Shown piece by piece: positions 1-7,059 of a stretch of DNA of 64,000 nucleotides (positions are counted from its first letter, which is position 1; each line of letters opens with the position of its first letter). The position numbers and the translations under genes are program-made. This stretch comes from Microthrixaceae bacterium (lineage in GTDB: Bacteria > Actinomycetota > Acidimicrobiia > Acidimicrobiales > Microtrichaceae): positions 62,001-126,000 of the forward strand of contig JAMLGM010000006.1 of assembly GCA_023957975.1 (NCBI GenBank), written 5' to 3'. A model generated the notes under the pieces. It saw only the letters and a program-made list of their open reading frames with translations. It was not told the DNA's origin and made no database searches.

Positions 1-609
1 GGGAGTCACCGTCTCCATCGGGCGCTCGCCGAGTTCGAACATCGCGACGAGGTCGAGATCGTGCACCGTGCGTTCCAACTCGATCCCGGCGCGCCCGAGG
101 GGAGGTCGCGCTCCACGATGGAGGCCCTCGTCGAGAAGGGGTACCCGGCGGAACAGATCGCTCCGATGACCGAGCGCATCGAACAGTTGGCACAGGCCGA
201 GGGCCTCTCCCCCTACAACGTGGCGAGTGCCCGCACCGGGTCGACGGCGCTGGTGCAGGAGCTGTTGGCCTTCGCCACCGATGTGGGCCTCGGCGAGGAG
301 GGATGGGCCGCCGCCTATGCCCGTCACTGGGGCCGCAACGAGGACGTCTTCACCCTCGACGGGGTGCTCGAACTCGCCGAGGAGATCGGGCTCGACGTCG
401 ACGAGGCCGAGGCGGTGCTCACCGATCGCCGTTACCGCGACCGGGTACGGATCGAACAGGACGAGTCGCGCCAACTCGGCGCGACCGGCGTGCCGTTCGT
501 CGTCATCGATCGGGCGTATGGCATCGCCGGGGCACAGCCGGCCGAACAGATTCTCGATGTCCTCCAGGCCGCTTGGAGCGAGACCCACCACGGCAAGGCG
601 GAGCGGTGA
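1..609 (+). CDS. DsbA-family (FrnE-like) oxidoreductase, 5' end outside window
   Basis: The open frame enters from the left edge without a start; about 202 residues are visible and the N-terminal CxxC region is missing from view. The C-terminal half has the FrnE/2-hydroxychromene-isomerase-like signature GVPFVVIDRAYGIAGAQP (the cis-proline loop, around residues 165-180 of the visible part), followed by a short helix. Proteins of this family are thioredoxin-fold disulfide oxidoreductases in the cytoplasm. A GTG at position 61 is in frame but lies inside conserved sequence (the visible EFEHRDEVEI segment precedes it), so it is not the true start. The stop overlaps the next gene by 4 nt (GTGA), suggesting translational coupling with the flavin oxidoreductase. 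The family call is strong; the substrate is unknown. Confidence 0.85.
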   Translation, partial: GSHRLHRALAEFEHRDEVEIVHRAFQLDPGAPEGRSRSTMEALVEKGYPAEQIAPMTERIEQLAQAEGLSPYNVASARTGSTALVQELLAFATDVGLGEEGWAAAYARHWGRNEDVFTLDGVLELAEEIGLDVDEAEAVLTDRRYRDRVRIEQDESRQLGATGVPFVVIDRAYGIAGAQPAEQILDVLQAAWSETHHGKAER

Positions 610-1409
610 CCCCGGAAACCGCCGACGCTCCCGTGCCGGCGAACGATCGGCTGCGGTTGTCGATGCTCGACCTGGCGGCGGTCGGGAGTGGCGAAACCAT
701 CGCCGAGAGCTTCGCCGGCAGCGTCGAATTGGCCCGGGCCGCCGAACGTTGCGGCTATGAGCGCGTCTGGTACGCCGAGCATCACAACATCGCCTCGATC
801 GCCTCCTCGGCCACCGCCGTGCTCATCGCGCACGTCGCCGCGCACACCTCGACCATTCGCCTCGGTGCGGGTGGGGTGATGTTGCCGAACCACTCCCCTC
901 TCGTCATCGCTGAACAGTTCGGGACCTTGGCCGAGCTCCACCCGGGCCGTATCGACCTCGGTCTCGGGCGAGCACCGGGCAGCGATCAGGCGACGTTTCG
1001 CGCGCTGCGCCGCGACCCTCGGGCCTCGGAACGCTTCGCGGACGACGTCGTCGAACTCCAGGGGTTCCTCGGCGACGAGTCTCCGATTCCCGGCATCACC
1101 GCCATCCCAGGCAAGGGCACCCATGTCCCCCTCTACATCCTCGGCTCGTCGCTGTACGGCGCCCAACTCGCAGCGGTGTTGGGCTTGCCCTACGGCTTCG
1201 CCTCGCACTTCGCACCCGACCATCTCCACGACGCCGTGCGGATCTACCGCGATCGGTTCCGGCCGAGTGCCTATTGCCCCGAGCCCTATGTGATCGCCGG
1301 GGTCAGCGTCATCGCGGCACCGAGCGAGGAGGAGGCCGCGGAACTGCGCGAGGCAACTCGACGCGCCCGGGTCAAGAGTGAATCATCCCGGGTTTGATGC
1401 ACCCTCGGG

Positions 1410-2381
1410 TTATTGGGTGCCAACGGTTTCGTTGGACCTCTGGGCGGCATAATACGCGGCTTCAGCCTCGACTGGGGGCACGCGTCCGAGACGGTGCATC
1501 AGCCGGTCGTTGTTGAACCAGCCAACCCAGTCCGCAGTGATGTGCTCGACATCAGACACGTTTCGTAGCGGGCCGCGTCGAAACGGCGAATCAGCTCGGA
1601 CACACTCGGTCTTGAACAACCCGATCGTGGTTTCAGCCAGAGCGTTGTCGTATGCGTCACCAACCGTGCCGATAGATGGTCGAAGCCCCGACAGGACCAG
1701 GGTTTCACCGAAGCGCACCGCGGTGTATTGGGACCCGGCATCGGAGTGATGAACCGCCCCCGCAACGCTGTGGCCCTGACGTTGACGCAACGCGACGGCT
1801 TGGCGGATCGCGGCCTCGACAAAGGACGTGTGCTTCGACATCGACGCTTCCCAACCGATGATCGCACCCGCGTACGCGTCGATCACAAACGCCACATACG
1901 CGAAACGGCCATCAACCAGTTTCACGTAGGTGAAATCAGCGACCAGCAGCCGGTTCGGGGCGTCAACACGGAACTGGCGGTCCACAAGGTCAGGAGCCCT
2001 CACCGCAGCCGGATCCGCAACGGTGGTGCGTACTCGGGCTTGGCGTCGAACCCCGTGCCAACCGTTGAGTTTCATCAACCGCTCAACCGTGCACCTTGCG
2101 ACAGGGATCCCTTCGCGACGGAGATGAGCCCACATTTTGAGCGACCCATACACCGCTTCAGGGCGACGCCGCCCCGTGTGGTCAGGCTCGTGATAGCCGG
2201 CGAGGATCTCGGTGATCGTGGCGTCCCACAACGCCCGTTTCGAAGGCGCTCTGGCCGCCCAGGCGTGAAACGTTCTCGGAGCGATCTTGACACCAGACGC
2301 GTTCAGCGCCCGGCAGATCGAAGCGACCCCGAAACGGGTTTTATGGGCTGCGATGAACTCGCAGAGCTCGGACGTTGTTAG
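1410..2381 (-). CDS. IS3 transposase OrfB (catalytic DDE subunit)
   Basis: The frame contains the HTH_21 region (FIAAHKTRFGVASICRAL) and then the rve/integrase core: LVADFTYVKL (first D), HHSDAGSQYT (second D) and DNALAETTIGLFKTE (catalytic E), followed by the WVGWFNNDRLMHRLG C-terminus. An independent start at 2231 would remove the N-terminal domain. The open frame instead continues upstream past 2381 into OrfA in the -1 frame, as expected for a product made by frameshifting near the end of OrfA. The stop TAA is at 1410-1412. No inactivating change was seen. Confidence 0.9.
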   Translation of the reverse strand, partial: LTTSELCEFIAAHKTRFGVASICRALNASGVKIAPRTFHAWAARAPSKRALWDATITEILAGYHEPDHTGRRRPEAVYGSLKMWAHLRREGIPVARCTVERLMKLNGWHGVRRQARVRTTVADPAAVRAPDLVDRQFRVDAPNRLLVADFTYVKLVDGRFAYVAFVIDAYAGAIIGWEASMSKHTSFVEAAIRQAVALRQRQGHSVAGAVHHSDAGSQYTAVRFGETLVLSGLRPSIGTVGDAYDNALAETTIGLFKTECVRADSPFRRGPLRNVSDVEHITADWVGWFNNDRLMHRLGRVPPVEAEAAYYAAQRSNETVGTQ

Positions 2382-2692
2382 CGACGTGAGCGCGGGTCGC
2401 TCTCCCGCACGAAGAAAGACGTCGCAGCTTTCAACACCTCGATCGTTTCTTCGAGCTCACGGTTCTTGCGTTTCAACTCGCGGATCTCTGCGGCGGCTTC
2501 GCTGGTCACGCCTGGCCGTTCACCACCATCGACCTGTGCTTGACGAACCCAGTTCCGCAACGTTTCGGCATGCATCCCCAAACGGGTAGCGACTGCTTTG
2601 ATCGCTTGCCATTCCGACGGGTACTCCCCGACGTGATCGGTCACCAACCGGACCGCTTTCGCTTTCGTTTCCGAATCGAATCTTTTCGGCAT
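2378..2692 (-). CDS. IS3 transposase OrfA (helix-turn-helix subunit)
   Basis: This 104-residue protein starts at MPKRFDSETKAKAVRLV. It has a homeodomain-like HTH (AIKAVATRLGMHAETLRNWVRQ, roughly residues 30-52) and a C-terminal leucine-zipper coiled coil (EIRELKRKNRELEETIEVLK) used for multimerisation. It ends SDPRSRR just where the OrfB frame opens. A likely ribosome-binding site (AGAAAGGA-type purine tract) lies before the ATG; an upstream ATG at 2728 would add 12 residues inside the terminal region and is less likely. It binds the IS ends and contributes the N-terminus of the frameshifted OrfAB. Confidence 0.88.
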   Translation of the reverse strand: MPKRFDSETKAKAVRLVTDHVGEYPSEWQAIKAVATRLGMHAETLRNWVRQAQVDGGERPGVTSEAAAEIRELKRKNRELEETIEVLKAATSFFVRESDPRSRR

Positions 2693-2959
2693 AACACTCA
2701 ACCTTCCAAGAAAGGAGAAGTGCATCAAACCCGGGACGGTTCAAGAGTCTGTTCTCGCGAGGAGATGCGCCGCTCAACGACGACGAGGTGTCCGCCGTAC
2801 TCCAGGGTTCCGGCGCTCGAACGATCGACCACATGATGACCTACTCGGTCGCCGGCACCCCGCAGGTCTGCGTCGAGTATCTACGTCGATTCGCCGATCT
2901 CGCACATGCGGACGAGCTGATGGTCGTGCACCAGACCAACTCGGTAGCCACCCGGATTC

Positions 2960-3283
2960 GCTCGGTCGAGTTGCTCGCCGAGGCGGCCGGCCTCGACGCA
3001 CCCACCGCAGCCGACGACGCGACCGCTACCGCTACCGCTACCCAGGACTGAAACACCGTCCAGGACGCAAACTACGGCCGGTAGCGACAACTGCCCCGGT
3101 CGATCACCGTCGTCTCACCCACGCGAGTGCGAAATACAGCGGCACCGTCGCCCACTCGCCAGATGTCGACGCTCAACGTCTGACCGGGCAGCGCCCTGCT
3201 GGCGAACCCATACGTGCACAGACCGCGCAGGATTAGACGATCGAAGCCACCGAATGCCGCGAAGGTCGGATTGAAATGCAGCA
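2960..3283. repeat. Left copy of duplicated luc/maoC junction
   Basis: This segment carries the last about 90 bp of the flavin oxidoreductase gene and the 3' end of a MaoC-type gene on the other strand. It matches 5972-6353 in the same orientation with scattered differences: an (ACCGCT)3 run and CAGGACTGA in this copy only, and a deletion of about 70 bp corresponding to 6192-6262. The two copies bracket the lower-GC island at 3284-5971. Confidence 0.85.
3072..3283 (-). pseudogene. Remnant of MaoC-family hydratase 3' end
   Basis: The minus strand here matches the C-terminal coding sequence of the intact MaoC gene ending at 6072, including the same stop. It is only about 210 bp long, lacks everything upstream of the second hot-dog motif, and has an internal deletion of about 70 bp that joins the HGLCTYGFAG region to the PGQTLSVDIWRVGDG region. 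It cannot encode a functional protein. It is a by-product of the duplication that frames the 3284-5971 island. Confidence 0.85.
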
Positions 3284-3329
3284 GAGACGCGGACGACAGA
3301 GATGTCAGCCATCCCGCAGACAGTCAAAG

Positions 3330-4016
3330 TTAGATGGCCTCGGATCCGTCCAGGAAACGGCGTAGTTCAGGTTCAACAGCACTCCATGCTTCACGCCAAA
3401 TAGCGAAAAGGTGAACATCCTCGAATGTATTTCCTTCCCTAATCTGATGCCTCATTCTCCCCTCGCGCTGGACAACAGATTCAGGCATAGGTCCGAACTG
3501 AGACAGGTCTCGGTCTCGGACTTGCAGGGTCACCTTTCGGAGATCGAGAACCGTGAAGAGGAATGATAGATATAGTATAGCGGCCTCGATTGAGAGGCCG
3601 GTATCACGAGAAAGGGACCGGCGAAGGGAATAGAACGACATTTCACCAACGCCGTTCCGCTCCGAGTGAGCCGTCAAGGCCAGCAACGTAACCGCACTAC
3701 CGCTAACCGTCTCCTCCGCCACCACAAACCCAGCGACCTGGTTCGTGATATCAGCAATCACCTCCGCCGGATGGATGTACTGACCCGCGGTTGGCAACCG
3801 CCATCCCGTATCCGGGCTGTTCACCAGATCAAGAATTAGCTCCGCATCAGCCATCCTCGGCGCACGCAACCTCACCCGGCCTGATCGAAGACCTCCTTGT
3901 GCATGCGCCTCGCTCAACGAGCCGAGTTCACTGCGTGATAGATAGAATCGATCCACTGCAGAAAGAGGCGAGCTGCCGCCATCATTGGCCTTGGATACAG
4001 CACGCGCTCGATCCAT
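3330..4016 (-). CDS. GNAT-family acetyltransferase (RimJ/RimL-like)
   Basis: Using the ATG at 4016 gives 228 residues. This start has a GGGAGG-type ribosome-binding site directly upstream and lies 19 nt after the preceding gene; earlier starts would overlap that gene. Around residues 45-60 is the strand GRVRLRAPRMADAELILDLV typical of Acetyltransf_3 proteins. The C-terminal half has LDLRKVTLQVRD and EGRMRHQIREGNTFEDVHLFAIWREAW, the usual end of RimL-like N-acetyltransferases. The acetyl-CoA loop is poorly conserved, so activity is uncertain. It is the last gene of the four-gene island cassette and the only one predicted to be cytoplasmic. A protein or small-molecule acetyl acceptor is possible. 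Confidence 0.6.
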   Translation of the reverse strand: MDRARAVSKANDGGSSPLSAVDRFYLSRSELGSLSEAHAQGGLRSGRVRLRAPRMADAELILDLVNSPDTGWRLPTAGQYIHPAEVIADITNQVAGFVVAEETVSGSAVTLLALTAHSERNGVGEMSFYSLRRSLSRDTGLSIEAAILYLSFLFTVLDLRKVTLQVRDRDLSQFGPMPESVVQREGRMRHQIREGNTFEDVHLFAIWREAWSAVEPELRRFLDGSEAI

Positions 4017-4035
4017 TCCCTCCCGAACCACGTCC

Positions 4036-4677
4036 TCACCCAAAGAAAGCACCATTGTTCTTACGGATAAAGTACAGTCGAACGCCAGAACAGGTGTCAT
4101 ATGACATCATCGCGTTCGGCTGATTAGCGTCTTCCGACATTGCTCTTGACTCATTCCAAAGACTATTGACTGAACTCATCTGGTCATTGGTCACCAAGTC
4201 CCAGTTCGATGGTTTGTTCGCACCGTACTGATTGTTGCATATGTCCATTCTCTCATTGCGATTTGCTAAATCAGGGCCTGGTGGATTGCTCGACGTGACC
4301 GGCTGCTCATGTGCCAAAGTCATAAGAAACACCCACCCCCTATCCTTAGTAGTTACCGCGGCTCGCGCATTCCAGGACGCGTGCATGAACGCGTTGTCCC
4401 TACTACCGTCCATCGGCCAACCATCCTCTGCCGGCAGGCGGCCAGGACGAGTCAGTGCATCTTCCTTCGCTGCGGTCGATGAGGCGTAAGTAAGTAGGCA
4501 TTTCGTCGTCGAAGTAGCACACACGGCAACTTCGTAAGTATTCACTACGCCACTAAGCGGATAGGCCGCCGCTTCAGGTGTGCCCAGCGTCGGGAATACA
4601 GCCGCCACGGTGGCCGCAACTGCCGTCGCTTTGATACCATTATTGGCACGTCTCATTGGTCTGCTATTCTTGCTCAC
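4036..4677 (-). CDS. Secreted protein with a DUF6973-like core
   Basis: This is a 213-residue protein with a GTG start preceded by AGGAGG, overlapping the upstream lipoprotein stop by 4 nt. Residues 1-38 form an export signal: a basic start (MSKNSRPMRRANNGIK), a hydrophobic stretch (ATAVAATVAAVFPTLG) and an AAAYP cleavage region. The middle contains DNAFMHASWNARAA followed by a helix ending LAHE, resembling the DUF6973 pattern (a conserved His-x-x-Trp-Asn helix) found in small secreted proteins and polymorphic-toxin contexts. Several cysteines (CATSTTKC, DICNNQ, DTCSG) could form disulfides outside the cell. The function is not known; the domain assignment is by eye. Confidence 0.6.
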   Translation of the reverse strand: MSKNSRPMRRANNGIKATAVAATVAAVFPTLGTPEAAAYPLSGVVNTYEVAVCATSTTKCLLTYASSTAAKEDALTRPGRLPAEDGWPMDGSRDNAFMHASWNARAAVTTKDRGWVFLMTLAHEQPVTSSNPPGPDLANRNERMDICNNQYGANKPSNWDLVTNDQMSSVNSLWNESRAMSEDANQPNAMMSYDTCSGVRLYFIRKNNGAFFG

Positions 4678-5438
4678 GGATTCACCTCCTGGACCGTGAT
4701 CGACGCGACGGCATCAGCTGCCGTGCATTCAGCCGAAGTTGTCAATGAGACTGAGATCCTACTATCTGCAGTCGGCACCCACGAGATGGTTCGGAATCCC
4801 TTGGACGGATTTTGCGAAACCCATACACGCCCACCATCAGCCCCAACGTCATTAATAACCTCCACCCTTTCAGACATTACTTCTGATTTCAGTATCGCTG
4901 GCTCCCCTTTAGATGCCAGAAAGAGTGAAACGGCGGAAGGTACATCGCAGAATATAACTGGCTCGGAATAGATGGGCGTCCAGATGACATCAAATAGTTC
5001 CGACGGAGCAGGGACCGGAATCCCAGAGGCCGCGACCTGTCGACCACCCTCATCAAGGAACCGAGACATTGTCTCAACGCCAACCCCGAAGCTCTTCGCC
5101 ATCGTTTCAAGGGCTTCTTCGTCAGTCGGCAACCCATTTGCTATCTGCTCCAAGCTCTGCGCACGCCATAGACCAAAGGATTCGACCGCGATATCGACGC
5201 GCTGATCATCTGACAGATCCTTGATGCTCGCTCTATCTCGATATACAGGAAGGAGCACGACGCCATCTTCGATCATGTCGACTATTGCATCTTCACGGAC
5301 TTCCTCCGTTGCCAACGCCACCTCAGCAGCCTTTTCGGAAGCTAGCCCTGGTGAGTGGCGGGCCTCTCCGCACCCCGCTCCCAATATCACCAGAAAAGGT
5401 ACGAGAACATAGCCACTTGTAGTCTTCTGAATACCCAT
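4674..5438 (-). CDS. Predicted lipoprotein, island cassette
   Basis: This 254-residue protein has a type II signal peptide: MGIQKTTSGY, then a hydrophobic core, then the lipobox LGAGC at about residues 19-23, so it should be membrane-anchored outside the cell. An AAGGGGG ribosome-binding site precedes the ATG. The mature protein has an acidic helical N-terminal half and a C-terminal half rich in beta strands; no family was recognised. It overlaps the next secreted protein by 4 nt, so the two are probably made together, and a binding or anchoring partnership is possible. Confidence 0.65.
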   Translation of the reverse strand: MGIQKTTSGYVLVPFLVILGAGCGEARHSPGLASEKAAEVALATEEVREDAIVDMIEDGVVLLPVYRDRASIKDLSDDQRVDIAVESFGLWRAQSLEQIANGLPTDEEALETMAKSFGVGVETMSRFLDEGGRQVAASGIPVPAPSELFDVIWTPIYSEPVIFCDVPSAVSLFLASKGEPAILKSEVMSERVEVINDVGADGGRVWVSQNPSKGFRTISWVPTADSRISVSLTTSAECTAADAVASITVQEVNP

Positions 5439-5472
5439 CGATCCCCCTTCAGATTAGGATACTACCAGCGAA

Positions 5473-5853
5473 TCACTTCATTCGCAGCCGGCCGCGATAC
5501 CGACGACGGTAGAGTAGAGACAGCCCCGCTATCACGCACATCCCGAGGCCCAGCGCCACGAGCCAGACCGTCGCCGCCGGTGATGGACCTCGAACCTCGT
5601 CGAAGCCATGTACCGATTCCCTGAATGTGCAAGTCGGCCCAGGTGGCCACGCCGACCATCGGAGTTCACCGTACTGGGAACTTCCTTCAAATGGTTCACA
5701 GACTGTGGAACCAAGGATGCCAACGATCACAGTGTACGCGATTCCAACAAGAAACACCATGATCCAGATCCCCATTGCAATCAAAATAGCCACGCGGAGG
5801 CGCGAGCGATTCGATTCCTTGGGGCCTTGACGCGACAATCGGTCAGTGTTCAT
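5473..5853 (-). CDS. Small two-TM membrane protein, first gene of island cassette
   Basis: This 126-residue protein has TM helix 1 near residues 22-48 (VAILIAMGIWIMVFLVGIAY and onward), an external loop with two cysteines (VCEPF and PTCTF), and TM helix 2 near residues 92-114, ending in the basic tail YRRRYRGRLRMK. It is not a recognised family. It lies 34 nt upstream of the lipoprotein, and all four island genes run in the same direction. A TATACT box near 5962 (minus strand) could be part of the promoter, but this is weak. Confidence 0.6.
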   Translation of the reverse strand: MNTDRLSRQGPKESNRSRLRVAILIAMGIWIMVFLVGIAYTVIVGILGSTVCEPFEGSSQYGELRWSAWPPGPTCTFRESVHGFDEVRGPSPAATVWLVALGLGMCVIAGLSLLYRRRYRGRLRMK

Positions 5854-5971
5854 TCTTACAGTCGCCTTAGAAAGGGTTTCCGTCGCCGAATTGTGTTCAC
5901 AGCATCATTCTTGGTTGCGGATGAGTTCAGCATCAATGGTGAGCGACCGATTTCAATAGTATAGCGAACTT

Positions 5972-6353
5972 GCTCGGTCGAGTTGCTCACCGAGGCCGTC
6001 GGCCTCGGCACACCCACCGCGGCCGACGACGTAACCACCGTCCAGGCCTCAAACACCGTCCAGGACGCAGACTACGGCCGGTAGCGACAACTGCCCCGGT
6101 CGATCACCGTCGTCTCACCCACCCGAGTGCGAAACGCCGCGGCACCGTCGCCCACTCGCCAGATGTCGACGCTCAACGTCTGACCGGGCAGAACCGGCTT
6201 GGAGAATCGACCGTTCATCGACACGAACCGCGACGAATCCCCCTCGCACAACGACTGCAGCAGCGCCCGACCGGCGAACCCGTACGTGCACAGACCGTGC
6301 AGGATCGGACGATCGAAGCCACCGAAGGCCGCGAAGGTCGGATCGGAATGCAG
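5972..6353. repeat. Right copy of duplicated luc/maoC junction
   Basis: This copy contains a degenerate fragment of the flavin-oxidoreductase 3' end (from CTCGGTCGAGTTGCTC) and the intact 3' end of the MaoC gene. It is the direct-orientation partner of 2960-3283. The luciferase-like fragment lacks a start and is not expressed in frame with anything. Confidence 0.85.
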
Positions 6354-6974
6354 CGGATTGCGGTCACCGCAGAGTCGATAGAGCAACGCCTGATTCGCCA
6401 ACGTCTCGTATTCGACCGAGACGTCCGGGTCACGTTCGGGAATCGTCACTTCGGATGTCGATTCCGCGCCACTCCCTGAGGAGCCAGCGGAAGCACCGGC
6501 AGTACCGGCACCGGCCTCTTCGGCGAACCCGCCTTCGCCACGGATGAACGCCCCGGTCAACGCGGTGAAGGCCGGCTCCTCCGACTCGATATCGGTTGCC
6601 ACCGCCTCGATACGCACCAACGCTCCCGACCGCTTGTCCACGATGTCGGCGAGACGTCCCACCACCGAGACCGCGCCGCTCGGCGACAAGGGCCGATGCA
6701 ATTCGATCGACTGCTCGGCATGGACGAGCATCGCCGGGTTGAAGGCGCCGATGTTGCCCAACACGTCCATCCCCGAGATGCTGTGCACCACGGCGAAGGT
6801 CGGCAGCGCCTGTGGCTCGACCCCGGTCGTGTTCTCGGTCGTGAACGCCAACTCCTGCAATGGATCGGGGTACCCCGCGCCGACCGCCAGTGCGTAGAGC
6901 ATGGTGTCGTCCGCGCTCCACCGCACCTCGACCGGCCGGCCGACCGACCCGATCGATTCAAGATTCAACGCCAT
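6072..6974 (-). CDS. Double hot-dog MaoC-family enoyl-CoA hydratase
   Basis: This 300-residue protein has an N-terminal non-catalytic hot-dog domain, a low-complexity Gly/Ala/Ser linker (about residues 152-172), and a C-terminal hydratase-2 domain. The C-terminal domain carries the motif YRLCGDRNPLHSDPTFA followed by GFDRPILHGLCTYGFAG, with the catalytic Asp and His of R-specific enoyl-CoA hydratases. The layout matches peroxisomal-type hydratase-2 and mycobacterial ChsH/Hsd4B-like enzymes that hydrate long-chain or steroid enoyl-CoAs. It lies 85 nt downstream of the FadD19-like ligase on the same strand, so activation and hydration of one substrate is a reasonable inference. A truncated second copy lies at 3072-3283. 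Confidence 0.88.
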   Translation of the reverse strand: MALNLESIGSVGRPVEVRWSADDTMLYALAVGAGYPDPLQELAFTTENTTGVEPQALPTFAVVHSISGMDVLGNIGAFNPAMLVHAEQSIELHRPLSPSGAVSVVGRLADIVDKRSGALVRIEAVATDIESEEPAFTALTGAFIRGEGGFAEEAGAGTAGASAGSSGSGAESTSEVTIPERDPDVSVEYETLANQALLYRLCGDRNPLHSDPTFAAFGGFDRPILHGLCTYGFAGRALLQSLCEGDSSRFVSMNGRFSKPVLPGQTLSVDIWRVGDGAAAFRTRVGETTVIDRGSCRYRP

Positions 6975-7059
6975 AGCGGGCTCCTTTGTCTTTGGTCACT
7001 GCATTCGTTGGGACAGCGATCGTTGCGGCTGCGTTCGTCGGAACCACCGCCGCCGGGCC

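Larger units (their letters stand above)
1379..2743 (-). mobile_element. Complete IS3-family insertion sequence, 1,365 bp
   Basis: The ends form imperfect inverted repeats of about 24 bp: TGAATCATCCCGGGTTTGAT... on the left and, read from the other strand, TGAACCGTCCCGGGTTTGAT... on the right, both continuing GCAC. The element is flanked by the 4-bp direct repeat AGAG (1375-1378 and 2744-2747), within the 3-4 bp usual for IS3 elements. It encodes OrfA and OrfB in overlapping frames on the minus strand, the standard IS3 arrangement in which a -1 ribosomal frameshift makes the OrfAB transposase. Both frames and the DDE residues look intact, so the copy may still be active. The subgroup is not certain; OrfA resembles the IS51-like actinobacterial branch. 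Confidence 0.92.
606..3051 (+). pseudogene. LLM-class flavin-dependent oxidoreductase (MsnO8-like) interrupted by an IS3 element
   Basis: The GTG start at 606 overlaps the previous stop. Residues follow the bacterial-luciferase-like monooxygenase pattern (LSMLDLAAVGSGETI, then RVWYAEHHN, LGAGGVMLPNHSPLVIAEQF and DLGLGRAPGSD). The reading frame is broken after codon RVK at 1378 by an IS inserted at 1379-2743. Removing the IS and one copy of the AGAG target duplication restores a single 358-codon frame (RVKSLFSRGDAPLNDDEV, continuing to the stop at 3051), the usual length for this family. As it stands the gene can only give a protein truncated at about 260 residues plus an 8-residue IS-encoded tail. 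The last 90 bp contain an (ACCGCT)3 expansion and are duplicated near 5972. Confidence 0.9.
3284..5971. other. Lower-GC accessory island between the duplicated junctions
   Basis: Base composition drops clearly from the surrounding GC-rich DNA. The whole interval between the two junction copies is occupied by four minus-strand genes (TM protein, lipoprotein, secreted protein, acetyltransferase) with little spacing. No integrase, transposase or tRNA lies inside. The flanking duplication suggests integration by recombination in homologous flanks, rather than by a site-specific enzyme. This is an inference from structure and composition. Confidence 0.7.

Noticed and set aside
5972-6060. A second expressed flavin-oxidoreductase gene
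   Set aside because: Only about 90 bp of the 3' end are present, with sequence damage and no start codon; it is part of the junction duplication.
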